A model generated the notes under the pieces. It saw only the letters and a program-made list of their open reading frames with translations. It made no database searches and was not told the origin of the DNA. Of a stretch of 64,000 nt of DNA, positions 22,641-36,477 are shown in pieces (the stretch's first letter is position 1; the number at the start of each line of letters is the position of its first letter). Source of the stretch: Diorhabda sublineata (taxonomy: Eukaryota > Arthropoda > Insecta > Coleoptera > Chrysomelidae). The position numbers were made by a program, and so were the translations under genes. The DNA lies in assembly GCF_026230105.1 (NCBI RefSeq), contig NC_079474.1, positions 45,245,256 through 45,309,255 on the forward strand, read 5' to 3'.

Positions 22641-23573
22641 CGAAGATTGTTTGACGGAAATATGAAGAAAACTTCAGGGTTCCAAATATTTTATTTTCTG
22701 GTATGTTTATGTTAGAAATCTTCTATGTACCATTATTAGACCCTTTTTTTTGTTGAAAGTATCCTTTATTTATTTTTCTACATTGGTTATCGAGAATTTA
22801 TAAGAGGTATAATATATTTGAAAAACAACACGTGCTGTGCAGTTTTAGAACTCTTTTTATCAGTTCGTATAATAGTTTGTTTACATTATATCGAGGATTT
22901 AATACTGATAACGAAAAATGACCGTGCAGACCCTTCTTTGTTCGCAGAATTTCTTGTTTACCTAACATTTGGAACATATTTTTTTGATATTTATGAGATT
23001 ATGTTCAACAAAATTCTTAGAGAGATAAGGACCACCCTACACTATGAGAAATTTTAAAATCACATTATTCTAGATACATACTCGTAATAATACCAAAATA
23101 ACTATACATCTTGAGGGTTTAATACCGATAACGAAAATTGAAAATTGACCGTGCAGCCTCTTTTAGCCTTTATCTTTGTTGGAAGTATTTCTTATTTACT
23201 TCACATTTCGAATTTATTTTTGATATTCATAGGAAATATAACGTTCAACAGAATTTTTTCTGATATTTGGGGATGAGGACCAACCTACACTATAGGAACT
23301 GAAAATTTTAAAATCACAGAATTCACGATATCAAGATAACAAAAATGTTTTGTTTTGTACTTTATACATAGGCAGCTATTTTTTGGAACTTGGAATAAAT
23401 CTCAATAACATTGTTTTAAATTCTACGTTCTTCAATTTCATCTATATTTAATAGAAAATCTTTCTCTTTTGAGTATATTCAAAATTATAAAACAAGTTGT
23501 CAAGTATCCAGACATGGCAATATCAAAATTCATTTTTATTAAAACTTGTAAATAAATTAGTTTATATTATTTC

Positions 23574-23882
23574 TAGGGTTCACGCCAGCAATGAAACTTT
23601 TGTGGTCCAAGAGGACCACCTAAGTTATGATTTATTGGTCCAAAAATATAACGTGGTAGACAAAAGTAAAAAAATTAACATATTAATATAATTAACGTTT
23701 ATACATATTTTTACAGCATATAAAAATTCTTTTATGCAAAAACAGCACAGTAAATATAAAACATAGGTTTTTTTAAAAATATTTTGGGCGACAAATTTGT
23801 CGTCGATGTGTATGATTTTGGCGACATTTCTTGATGATTTGGCGACAATTGTCGCTATGTCGCCATGCTGGCGTGAACCCTA
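23574..23882. mobile_element. hAT-type MITE with perfect TIRs and TSD
   Basis: A 309-bp element bounded by perfect 17-bp terminal inverted repeats, TAGGGTTCACGCCAGCA at 23574-23590 and its complement at 23866-23882. It is flanked by the 8-bp target duplication ATTATTTC at 23566-23573 and 23883-23890. An 8-bp duplication and a TAGGG start are features of the hAT superfamily. The interior is non-coding and holds several short palindromes (GGTCCAAGAGGACC, ACAAATTTGT, ACAATTGT). The identical repeats and duplication suggest a fairly recent insertion, after the triplication, since copies II and III lack it. Confidence 0.93.
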
Positions 23883-26800
23883 ATTATTTCATATTAATAC
23901 TTTGTAAAAAATATCGTAGGCTTCTATAGTTATAGTCCATTACACTATTTTGAAAAAATATTCTCACATCTGTGGACCAGATGTTTTATGGCTGTAGTAG
24001 GTAAAGATATTCATTTTTCAAATAAGACCCTTTCAAAATGTACAGATAATACAATAATAAAGTAATAAATATTAAGGGTTGGGACTGTTTTACAATTTGT
24101 ACAGAATTGGCCAAAAGAAAATAGTTCACTAACATATTTGGCAGTATTGATTATCAAATTTTGAGGAAATGCTGATATTTTACCGTGTCTCCAAAATAAT
24201 ATAAGTCTCAAAAATTCTTCTCTAATTTATAATTTTCTTGGTAAACACAAACTTGTAAAAACAATATGATAATTAATCAAGTTTCGAGGTTTCACAAACT
24301 GGAGATCTTTTGAGTGGTTTAATAAAGCATCTTCTTCTTCCATTCAAATCCAATTTAGAGAAAATCGTTGATTATATTATTGCAGCTATGCTACAAATTG
24401 GGGATGTTTATTTTGGAGGAAATAGAGATCATTTTTTTTAATAACCATCATCATTTTGCATTAGTGCGGAATCAATTCTTTGTATACACTTTTCATTTAC
24501 ATAAAACAATATGGAAATAATCTCAAATCATTCTGTAAGATAATTACACGGAGAAAATATGACTTTTCAATTGAACAGTTACTGTTAGAAATTATCTCTT
24601 CCTTTAATAAACTTTTTGTCATCACCCCTTCATTTGTTTAAAATCGCTTTTCACATTTTATACACAAAAAATTCTTTTCTCTTCTTATTAATCGAATAAC
24701 TGAAGCATTTTTCTTCATATTTGTATAAAAATTGATTGATTCTAAAGTAATAATTTAATTTTCTTACGAATTTTCAAAGCTGATTGTTATTTTCATTTCA
24801 TTTAATCGACATCGTAGTATTTATTCTTCAAAGTGCTTAAATGTGCACATTCTAACAAGTATATAAAGAATTTCGAATGCAGATCGATAGTAATTGGAAA
24901 AAGAATATAAAAGCCAACAAAGTTCGATAACTACAAAACATTACTTTTGAAGAAACTGTACCAAAGAAAACTTCAGGGTTCCAAATATTTTAATTCTGGT
25001 ATATTTATATTAGAAATCTTTTATGAACTATTAGTTGATCCTTTTTTTGTTGAAAGTATACTTTATTTATTTTTCTACATTATCGAGAATTTACTAGAGG
25101 TATAATATATTTGAAAAACAACACGTGTAGTGCAGTTTTAGAACTCTTTTTATCAGTTTGTAGAATAGTTTGTTTACATTATATCGAGGGTTTAATACCT
25201 ATAACGAAAAATGACCGTGCAGCCTCTTCTTGGATGCCCTTGTCTTTGTTTGAAGAATTTCTTGTTTACCTAACATTTGGAATATATTTTTTTGATATAT
25301 ATGAGATAACGTTGGGCAGAATCCTTTGTGAATTTTTAATTAAATTGGAAATAAGGACCACCCTACACTATGAGAAACTTTAAAATCACAGTATTCTAGA
25401 TACACACTCGTAATAATACCAAAATAACTATACATGTTGAGGGTTTAATACGTATAACGAAAATTGACCTTTTTAGACGCCTTCATCTTTGTTGGTAGAA
25501 TTTCTTAATTACTTTACAATTAGAATTTATTTTTGATATTGATGAGAAAAATAACGTTTAATAGAATATTTTCTGATATCGTTTGTCTAATTTGGGGATG
25601 AGGACCACCCTACATTATAGGAAGTTTTAAAATCACAGAATTCTCGATATCAAGATAACAACAATATTTTGTTTTGTACTTTATACATATGCAGCTAATT
25701 TTTTTGAAGTTGGAATAAATTTCAGTAACATTGTCTCAAATTCTACGATCCTTAATTAATATAAAAATTTTCATGTACCTGTAATCACTAATGAAAGTAC
25801 TAATTCGAAAAAAGAAGGTATGTCGTAAAACATTAAAAGTATACAGATTCCTCAAAAGGAAATTACTATTATTTGCTGCCCATAACCTCGAATTATATAG
25901 CCATTTAATAATATTAAGTTATTGTGAATTGTAATAATTAAATCTATGCCATATTTTATTGTATGTATTATATCTATTATCACTAATTATTTAAAACTTT
26001 CTTAGAAACATTATTAAAAATATATCTTGTTTCATATATTTTATCTTTGAAAACACTATTTTATTCAATATGGAAATTATATAACAAAATATGTAATATT
26101 TAATTACTTATTATTTAATAAATCAAAACTTTACATCTTCTCAGATCATTGACCCCTTTCGAATTCTTTGCGAATGTCTAGACTTGTTTTTGACTTGCGC
26201 ACTGTGAATGTTGAAGTCACAAGCTTTAAACAATGCATTTAATTATTTAGATAATGAAACTTTGACAGTATTACAAATTCGGGCAGACATATTTGATGCT
26301 AAATTTTCTATTCGTAAAATTTCCTGTAATTTTGTTTTCGATTGTTAAGTGAAAACTATTTTCTTATTGATATAGGTAAGATATAATTCTCTTTATGTAA
26401 AGATTAACGATATTTGTCCAATTACAGTTTCCAGGAAAATGAACGATTTCAGTGTATTACATTTTATCGAAAGCTTAGGTTTTATTAATTTCTTTTAATA
26501 TTTTCAATGTAATTACAATTAAGCATTTTCTTCAGATAATTTTAAATTGTGTGAATCATTAATTTACTTATAAACATTAAACAAACGATAATCTAAAATA
26601 TAGTGACCCTTGTTTGTCTAGACAGCATGTCGGCCATCTTTGTAGGTCGACGCAATTATTGTTCACGTCAAATCTTTTCAACTGTAATGTATTTTTTCAT
26701 ATAAAAATATATATATAGATATTAATATTAAAACACCTTATTTCGATTGTAGTACAAAATAGTTATTATTAGATAAATAAAATACAGAGATACCGGATCT

Positions 26801-26998
26801 GTTTAATAACGACAAAAAAATCTTTCGATTTCTAGTTTTAAAAATGTGACTAATATTGAAAATTTTTATTGGAAACTTTGGGAATTTTCAGTATATCGAT
26901 AGAAAATAGTTTTTATCTTAAAATTTTCGTGAAACGGATTGAAAATAGAAATTAAAGGAATTTTCCTTGTTTCAATACAATATTGTGTGGTGAAAATC

Positions 26999-29900
26999 AT
27001 GGATATCCGGAAAATTCTTAAGTACCAAGATGGTAATTTCCTCATTTGTGAATTGGTGAGTGATTTTTTGTCTTATTTATTTGATTTTAAATTTACTACC
27101 TAAAATATTTCTTCTCATTTGGTCTCAGATTATGAAGTGAAAACTATTTTCTTTTATATATCGGTAATATGCGGCCATTCTTTTGGAACTTTGAAATTTC
27201 AAGCGCATTAAACTGGTGATCTTTTAATAAAACAAACTTAATCTAATCGGTTTTCACATATTTTTTTTATTGATAGATACTCAATAGATAATTAGCTAGA
27301 GGGTTGTTACTAAACTAATAATCCAGTTTTCTGTTTCATAGAAAACTTTCCAAGTGAAGGTTTCAAATATTTTTTTCTGGTATTTTTTTGTCTTGTTCAA
27401 TAATTGGTAGGTATAGGAAAGAGAAGATGATTTGTTGTTTGAATTTGTGCTTTGCTGCTTCAATATCTTTGTTTTTTCAAAAAGAAAAAATTTTGAACTA
27501 ATGAAATTATCAAGAATGTTTTTCAGGTGGCTGATTTGCATTTTGAAAACTGTTTAGTCTTTCAATATTCACTTATCAATTATTTAATTTCTTGTATGAG
27601 CTTCTCGGGGTACAATAATTCGTAGGTAGGTAGAAGATATTTTTTAGGGTTGATATTTCAATATCTTCTGAGGGATTGTTATTTTATTTTTAAAATTTTA
27701 TGTTTATTTTATAGTCCAAATGTAATATTTATGATCGATATTTTGATAAATTGTGGAACCTTCTCAGATCCTTTCTTTATCCTTCCAAGAATTTAGTTTT
27801 TTTTGCTACATTTGTTATATCAAGAATATAAATGTGTTATTGAAAAGTAACTACCTACTTTTTATTGATTGATTTAAATGAAATCATATTATAAATTCAA
27901 AAGATGCCAGATCTGAAGACTAAGACGGTTATTCGTATTATGCTTTTGGAATACCAAAGTTTGCTTTGCAGCTTTCATACCCTCTACTTTTGTCGGTTTA
28001 TTTTCAAAAATTTTGCATTTGAAGTAATTCAAATAAAAAAAAAGTTCAAAAATTTGAGATATGGAAATTTCTGTGGTCACTTCCTTCTACTTATCTATTT
28101 AACCGAGTAACGAAATACTCTCGAATGGATTTGCAAAATGGAAAGGCGCAAATTTATCTTGAAATCAATAGTATTTACTCGAGACATAAATTAACAAATT
28201 GCGTCACTTATCATTTACAAAAACTCCAAAACGTGAATTTGGTTTAGATTTTTAGTACTAGCAGCGCTGTCTATGTACAGAAGCTCATACTGAACTCATT
28301 TCAATATTAGTTTTTACTATTTCGTATGTCTCAGCTCTTGACTTTTTGTCACCTATTTATAAAATTGAAAGGAAGATGGCGTCCGCTATTTTCACACCAA
28401 TTTATTTTTTTATTAAGACCAAAGTTGTGTTAGAGTGAAGAAACATATTTTTATTGAATAATGTGTCCACCATCACGGAAATATGAATGGAAACTTCTAA
28501 AAAATTGAATCCCATACTCTTCGAATAGTGGTTGAAGGTCGAATGCCAAATAGTGACATCTCTTATTGAATAGCTCGGCTCCATAAAGTTTGAGTATTAG
28601 TTTCATTAGGAAACATTGTTTGTTAAATGTTTAGTTCTCTTTGTTCCCACTATAAAATTATATTGATATACAGGGTGCGCCAATTTTGTTAAAAAGTTGA
28701 GTATTAGGGTGTCGTTTTAATACGTATCAAAAACATTTTTTTATTAGTTGTATTTGAGGTCCATATTTTGAAATTATCTAGAACGCTTTAAACATAATTT
28801 TTTGAAAATGAGATTAAAATTTTTTGAGTACTTTGAGAGTTGTATACAAATTTATATGAGAGGTAGGTAAATACAAGAACCCTCTGTAACTTATTGTAAG
28901 TTGAGAAAAAGAATTTAACTAAGTGTCTTTCTTAATAAGATGCAATATCGTCGTAGTCGATTAAATTGTAATTATTTGTTATTTTATATACAAAGTGACC
29001 TCAAAATTGAAATTCTCATTATATTTCTTCTTTCGAATGTATCACATTGTAATTTATCTTGGTGTAAATTTTTTTTAGTATTCCCTATACGTACACTTAT
29101 AAGAAAATTGCTAAAATTTATTGTAAACCGTCATTATTACCATTTCTTCAAAAAATGTGATCAATCCGGAAAACCCCCCCTTTATATATAATCTACTTTG
29201 CAAAGCATTTACAAAAAAATGTGTTTGTAAGAACGGAATTTTTTTTGGAAAACTACTAGAAAACATATATATGATTGATATTTTTCTAATATTATATCGT
29301 AAAATACAAATAGTTGAGAAAAACCCTGTATATCATTTGGTAAAAAAATTTTGGTGAAAATAATTTCAGAAATAAAATAATGTGAATTATAAATTTCGTA
29401 TTTCGAAATTTATTTTTAAAAAACTTTATTTTTGAATATTTATATGAATACAATTAATCTCAAGATCGAACTAATTATAAACATTAAATATCATCGAATT
29501 GTTTACAAACATCTTATTTATAGTAAAATAGTGCTGATACATGTTTACGTTATTTGATACAAAAATAGAATAAATGCTGATACATGTTTATGATATTTGA
29601 TACAATGGTATTGTTTTAAAAATGTCCTTCAGAAATTCTTCGCATGTAACTTGTGGTCCTCTCTTATGTTAAATAACAAAAAATCTTAAAACTTTTAGTT
29701 GTAAACAACCAATAAAATCAAGTTTTGAAACAAAAAAGAAATTTTTTGTATAATTGGAATTCGGAAGCGAACAGAATTTTATTTTAAAATATCGTTTTAG
29801 TGAGAATGATTTTGTATAATTTTGTAGGAATTTTGATTTGAGAATCGCAAATTTAGTGAAAAAGTAATTTTCCGTGAGAAATTTTCTTGTTATATTTTGT

Positions 29901-30454
29901 TTAACTTGAAAACCACGAAGGCGAATTCGACAAATTTGATTACTTGGGTGATTTTTTACTTTTTTGCTTGCAACACGGATATTTTTTGTGAAGTTCATTC
30001 TGAAAATTTGATTTCATTGATATAATTTTCATTTATAACTAACTCACTCAAGTCGAATAAATTATAACATCTTGGGTAATATAACTTTGAATTTATAATA
30101 CCGGGTACCATCTAAAAATTGTGGGCTTGATTTTTACGAGGGGGAAAATTTTAGTGGCTGACAGATTTAAGAAGTAATAAAAGTTTTTTTCTGAATATAT
30201 TGTTATATAATTTTCATTTATTATACATACAGGGGCAATCTGTTTATAAATATAGTGTTTGATTGAATGGTTTGACGTGAATAAATAAAGGGGACACAAT
30301 CTATTTGCATAATTTTTTTGTACTTTTTTAATTGCAAGGGTATTTAGAAAAAATATTACAATTCATGTTTTTGTTTCAGGTGTTGGTACGCGATTCTACG
30401 CGAAATTTTAATCCGTTAACGAAACGAAAGGTAAATGTAGTGCACGTTCCATAA
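26999..30454 (+). CDS. Candidate two-exon microgene (copy II), 43 residues
   Basis: Exon 1 (26999-27055) reads MDIRKILKYQDGNFLICEL and is followed by GTGAGT. Exon 2 starts at 30380 after TTTTTGTTTCAG and reads VLVRDSTRNFNPLTKRK, then VNVVHVP and a stop ending at 30454. Both junctions are phase 0, so the frame continues across a 3.3-kb intron. Alternatively exon 2 ends at AAAG before GTAAAT at 30431 and further exons exist. Comparison with copy III shows that over the first 17 exon-2 codons four of six changes are silent third-position changes, which points to past selection on a protein. I recognise no domain; the piece is basic and could be part of a larger protein. Upstream (26620-26660) is a conserved segment with GGCCATCTTTG, a YY1-like site in reverse. 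Confidence 0.4.
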
Positions 30455-32389
30455 TGCGGTTCGCCAAAAAGTTGTTGATTGTTGGATAAATAACAAAAAA
30501 AATGATTTTCTATTCTTCATAACAAATATTTCAAACTACATATTTTACGTTTCTACTTGGTACTGCTAGATAATTCAATTCATTTAAACGTACGTTGAAA
30601 TTTTCCAATATTTTAAATCAAATAAATTTTTCTCTATCCATATAATTTATCCTGAGAAATTGATATTTTTCCCAAAAATTGAATGTAATACAATTTCAAT
30701 ATGATATACGAGGTATATCCACAAAGAAAGTTCCAATCATATGATAGAATTGCTCCAATACACCTCAAATTCACTTTGATTCGAAATAGTAGTACATGGA
30801 TCCTTCTGATCAATATGGAAAAGTGATTCGTAATTTTCGGTATCGATTTCGGTGTGTCGCGAATCGGTTTTAAGTGATGGACATCATGGAAATGGAAAAT
30901 TGATATGGAGGCGGACAAAGTTATGTGAGTACAAATCATTTTACGTATCAAATTAACTTCCTAACTCTAAATCATAAACTTCAATAATATTTGCATAGTA
31001 AGTCAAATTACTAATTTTTTTTATAATTTTACCATCTTCAAACATTATTATTGAAAAGTAATGAACGCTCTGTATAATTAGTATCCAAGCAAGATTTATA
31101 CTTAAAGATCGTAAAATTAAACCTCATTTTGGAAAATTTTCTCAATTTTTTCAAAAAATTACTCAAGGATTTTTATAATCTGAATGAATTCTTTTTTACT
31201 GATTAGTAATTTTAGCCATCATATGTTCAGAAAAACAATGGTTATTCTATAAGAAATTTTTATAGTGAAAATAGATTTTTTAGAATTCAATGTTTTTAAT
31301 GGTTTACTACCTTTAGGTAATGGAGTCTGGTATGTTTATTTTAGATATATTTTACGGACCATCATTACACCCTTTTTTTTGTTAAAAGTATCCTTCATTT
31401 ATTTTTCTACATTGGTTATCGAAAATTTACAAGAGGTATAATATATTTGAAAAACAACACGTGCGGTGCAGTTTAGGAACCCTTTTTATCTGTTTGTAGA
31501 ATAGTTTGTTTACATTATATCGAGGGTTAAATACCGATAACGAAAAATGACCGTGCAGCCCCTTTTTGGATGCTTTGTCTTTGTTCGAAGAATTGTGTGT
31601 TTACATTTCAATCTTATTTTTGGCATTTATGAGATTATGTTCAACAGAATTCTTAAAGAGATAAGGACCACCCTACACTATGAGAAATTTTAAAATCGCA
31701 GTATTCTAGATAAATCTAAAGTAATACCAAAATAACTATATATGTTGAGGGTTTATTACTAATAAACGAAAATTGACCGTTCAGACCCTTCTTAGATGTC
31801 TTTGTCTTTATTCCAAGAATTTCTTGTTTACTTAATATTTGGTATATATTATTTTGATATATATGAGATAACGTTCAACAGAATTCTTTCAGAATGTTTA
31901 TTTAACTTGGAGATAAGGACCACCCTACACTATGAGAAATTTTGAAATCACTGTATTCTACATAAATAATCGGGGAAATTTTCAATTCACAGTATTTTTG
32001 ATAAACAATCAAAAATAATACCAAGATAACAAAAATGTTTTGATTTATATGCAGCCACTCTTTTGAAATTTGAAATTGTTTTAGTCAGTAACATTGTTCT
32101 AAATTCTACGTTTTTTAATTGAGAAACATTTTCATGTACCTGTAATCACTCATGAAATTACTAATTCCAAAAACGAAGATATATCGTAGGAAAATTAAAA
32201 GTATATACATAGTGTTTTAAAAAGAAATTACTATTCTATGCTGCTCGAAACATTTCCTCATATAGCCATGTAATAGTATAAGTATTAATTATCACTAATT
32301 ATTTAAAACGTCGTTTGAAATATTATTTAAGAAATCTCTTGCTTTATATTGTTTTATTAATGATTTTTTCCATACAATGATAATAAAGA

Positions 32390-32585
32390 CATACAGGGAG
32401 TATCAGTTGAGAGATAGGTATGACTTATTTACAACTAGGATAACTTGGTTATACGATATTAGAATAAATTAGAAAATATGTAGGTTATTTGTACTAGAAG
32501 TAATCTCGAAACAAAAATTCTTGTATATTTCAGCATTGAACTTCTAATTATTGTCCATACAAGGACACTCTGTATTCAAAGAGTG
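32390..32585. repeat. Dispersed element, also partly at 22325-22415
   Basis: Runs from ATACAGGGAGTATCAG to AAGGACACTCTGTATT, ends that are loosely inverted (ACAGGGAGT versus ACACTCTGT). The inner part, TTTGTACTAGAAGTAATCTC onward, recurs at 22330. Probably a small non-autonomous element. Confidence 0.5.
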
Positions 32586-33190
32586 GAACATATCAGCTAA
32601 ACAACTATTCGAATATTTCTATTAATGAAAATTCAGTTTCATCACACCTCGTTTCTTTTTTCTTTAATATTGGACATATTCCACCACCTCTTAGCTGTAC
32701 TACTGCACCACATACTGATATGTCTTTATTGTTGTTTCCTTCACGAAATCCACAATGTTCTTCCTGTTCCATTCAAAACTCCTTCAAAGTATTTAGCCCA
32801 TCTTTTAATTTTTCTTGTGAATCAATTAAGGACTCTTCTCTCGTTGTCCCTGATATAAGGTACTCTATAATTAACTGTCTCCTCTCGTGATTTTTTTGTT
32901 CTATTGGTAAAAATTTCTCAATTCTTTGTTTTTAAACTTGATGGTAAATGAAACTTTTCTCAGAGTTGACTTCAAATTCAAAAATGTGATTCATATGTTT
33001 CATTTGTTCAACTAATTTTGGTATACACCGTATTATGAATAAACTCTGAATTTGTGCACACTTTGTGCACTAGAAACAACTGAATTATAACATGTAACTC
33101 ACCCTATACACATGATCTGCTGTCTAAAATGTCCATATCAAGTAATGCTATTCTCAATAGTGTTTAATAAAAGTCTTGTACATTTTTTTC
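32586..33190. other. AT-rich, no gene
   Basis: Between duplicon copy III block C and the 260-bp array. The open frame at 32625-32858 lacks any family feature. Confidence 0.3.
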
Positions 33191-33950
33191 AAAGATACAA
33201 ATACCCAAAATTATTTTTAGTATACGGGTAGGTTGTTCGTTCTATCGATGTCGGTATTTAGTTAAAAGAATTTAATATTTTATGATGGACTTTTTATTAT
33301 TTTGAGGGATTGCAGCTTTATTATACTTTTATTGGTGCCGAAATGTAAATTTATTTATTTTCGAGGAACATCACGTTCAATGGAACTTTTTTTTATCCTT
33401 TCATGTTTATTATTTTAAAAAATTTCATATTCAAAAATACACGTTTCAGAGTTTGCAAAAATACCCAAAATTATTTTTAGTATACGGATAGGTTCGTTCT
33501 ATCGATGTCGGTATTTAGTTAAAAGAATTTAATATTTTATGATGGACTTCCTTTTTATTATTCTGAGGGTTTGCAGCTTTATTATACTTTTATTGGTGCC
33601 GAAATGTAAATTTATTTATTTTCGAGGAACATCACGTTCAATGTAACCTTTTTTTATCCTTTCATGTTTATTATTTTACAAAATTTCATATTCAAAAATA
33701 CACGTTTCAGAGTTTGCAAAAATACCCAAAATTATTTTTAGTATACGGATAGGTTCGTTCTATCGATGTCGGTATTTAGTTAAAAGAATTTAATATTTTA
33801 TGATGGACTTCCTTTTTCTTATTTCAGGGAATGCAGCTTTATTATACTTTTATTGTTGCCAAAATGTAAAATTATATATTTTCTAGAAACATCACGTTCG
33901 ATGGAACCTTTTTGATCCTTTCATGTTTATTATTTTACAAAATTTTATAT
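33190..33950. repeat. 260-bp tandem repeat, three copies
   Basis: Units beginning AAATACCCAAAATTATTTTT at about 33200, 33461 and 33720, each with TCTATCGATGTCGGTATTTA and ending near TTTCAGAGTTTGCA. Units 1 and 2 are almost identical; unit 3 is more diverged toward its end. The array occupies the position where copy III of the larger duplication should carry blocks D and exon 1. Confidence 0.92.
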
Positions 33951-34600
33951 TCTCTCAATCGCTATTTAAGAACGATAACCGCCCGATACTAATGTGTCTA
34001 AATTCTACGTTCACCAAGCAAATAATATCTTTATTTAAAATTACTTGTAATCATTAATTGAAAATAAGGCTTTAAAACAAAGTAGTAGGAAAAACTAAGA
34101 TATGAAAGTACAAACAATACCGATAAAGTTTGATATAAAGTGGGGTTTCCTCAAATTTCCCGAATTATTATGGAGGTGTATCTTTATATGGAAAATAACC
34201 ATTTTCTTCTCTATAATTTGAATTTAAATTCACTTATAAAAACTGAAACACATTATGATGTTTCAAATACGGGGTAGCGCGAAAAACAAATTTGGTGTAA
34301 TCTTAGTGGTAATCAATTAAAACGAACTTCACGGAAAATTCCCGTTTATGAATTTTCCGACAATTGTTACAGATAGTTTCCAACATACGTGTCCATACCT
34401 TATTTCCGTAAGTTTTTGAAAGAAAAATGATGCGAAAACTTTTTTTTGTGATACTAAGATAGGAACGAGGACCACATGATATTTTTGAAAAATTTTCAAA
34501 TCACAGCATAAATATTATACTGTCATTCTTTTACTATTATGTTTTGAAATATAATTGCTAATCATCCTGTATATACGGCAACAACAATGTTACTCTTCGT
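33951..34600. other. AT-rich segment of duplicon copy III
   Basis: No gene recognised. Between the 260-bp array and a short block A remnant at 34605. Confidence 0.3.
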
Positions 34601-36375
34601 ACTCCATACTCTCAATTTTTTCAAAAAATCACTCAAGATGTATTATAATATGAAATCCTATTCACTGATTAGTAATTTTAGCCAATAGGTATATGTTCAG
34701 AAAAACAATGGTTATTCTATAAGAAATTTTTATAGTGAAGTTAAATTATTTTAAATATTCAAGATTCTTTCGGACAATTTCATATATCAATTAATTCTAT
34801 AACTCTATTTGGATTGCAACAACATTCTTTTATGTAAAACTTTCATACGAACTTTCTGCAGTAGCTTTCATATTTTCAATGTAACTGCAAAGCGTTATCA
34901 TTTGAAAAATAAAGTAAAAAAATTTCATTTGCAATAGAATACCAAGAAAGGATTCAAATATTTATAATCTCTACACCAAATTAAATTGTTATATATTATA
35001 AAGGCAAAATAAAAATTTGAGATACCCATCCCATCAACAGTTTGACAAAAGTTCAATTTTGGGAAATGAAAGTTCAGTTAGTTTCGTAGTTTTCATTGAA
35101 ATGATTTCATTTGTGTTACTTATTAGGTCTATATTGAGAATGCTTATTATTTTCTAATGATTATGATGTTTATATTGTATCCAGGATTTTCTTATTGTAA
35201 TAACCAAGAACCAATCATAATTTTTCTTGTTTTATTTATCATGGAAATTTCCTTTCGGCGAGCGAGCAAAAGCGGGACGAATTTTCCACTTATTTTAAAC
35301 TACACGATGATAAATGAAATTATATTATAATTTCATAAGATTCCAAAGATGCCAGATCTGAAGATTAGGACGGTTATTCGTATTATGCTTTTGGAATACA
35401 AAGTTTGCTTTCCAGCTTCCACAGCTTTAAGTTTTGACGGTTTATTTTTCTTAATTTAATAACCACAAACCAATTACCTATTATGAGAAGTTTAAAGAAA
35501 TAATGAAATAATTTTTGGTTCAGATTTTTAGCACTAGCAACGCCATCTTTACAGAGAAGCTTATACTGAGCTTATTTTAATATTAATTTCTACTATTTCG
35601 TATGTCTCGGCTCTCGACTTTTTGTCACCTATTTACAAAACTGAAAGGAAGATGGCGTCCGCTATTTTCACAATAATTTATTTTTTCATTAAAACTAAAG
35701 TTGTATCGGAGTGTAGAAACATATTTTTTATTGAGTTAATAAGTTAATTATGAAGAAAATATAAATAGAAAAGTCTAAAAATTGAAAAACACACTCTTCG
35801 AACTGTTGATGATGGTCGAATACCCAATAGTGCCACCTCTTATTGAAAAGTTGTATTTCATTACTTTTCAGTAATAATTTCAGTAGAAAACATTTTTTTA
35901 AGTTCCTACTTCTCTTTGTATCCGTTATAAAATTATATTGATATACAGAGTGTGCCAATGCTGCTAAAAAGTTGAATATTAGGGGTTCATTTTAAAACGT
36001 ATCAAAAACATTTTTTATTAGATGTCTTTGACGTCCATAATTTGAAATTATTTCGAACAAGCGAAACATAATTTTAAAAAAATGAGGATGAGGTTTTTTT
36101 TTAGTTTTTTGAGTGGTGTGGGTAAATTTATATGAGAATCGTAGGTAAATAAAAGAACGCTCTGTACTTAATTCAACTAGACATTACAACAAAAACTTTA
36201 ATGACAAAAAGTAATATCCATGGAAATAGATTAAATAAATTGCTTAACGGAAATTTTGAAAAAAAAACATATAATATCTATGTATTATAATTATTTGATT
36301 TCGTATTAACGTTCAAGTTATTTTTCAAACAATTTTAAAAAATGGAAGGTTTGAATTTATTTTTTTTTGTTTCAG

Positions 36376-36477
36376 GTGTTTGTGCGCGATTCGACGCTAA
36401 ATTTTAACCCGTTAACGAAACGAAAAATATATATAGTGTGCGAATCGATAAAGTGGTTTGCCAAAAGGAAGGAATAA
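36376..36477 (+). pseudogene. Microgene copy III, exon 2 only
   Basis: After TTTTTGTTTCAG the frame reads VFVRDSTLNFNPLTKRK and continues KIYIVCESIKWFAKRKE to a stop at 36475-36477. The donor-like GTAAAT of copy II is replaced by ATATAT here, so the frame runs on. No exon 1 is present in copy III, so it is an orphan exon unless another promoter drives it. Confidence 0.45.

Noticed and set aside
22818..25383. Similar 79- and 90-codon open frames in duplicon block B
   Set aside because: The other B copies (19.8, 23.1, 31.5 kb) contain stops and length changes, with no exon borders or synonymous pattern. Likely shared by recent duplication only.
27904..28110. Open frame starting MPDLKTKTVIRIMLLEY, partly repeated at 35349
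   Set aside because: The second copy is frameshifted within 17 codons and there is no sign of coding constraint.
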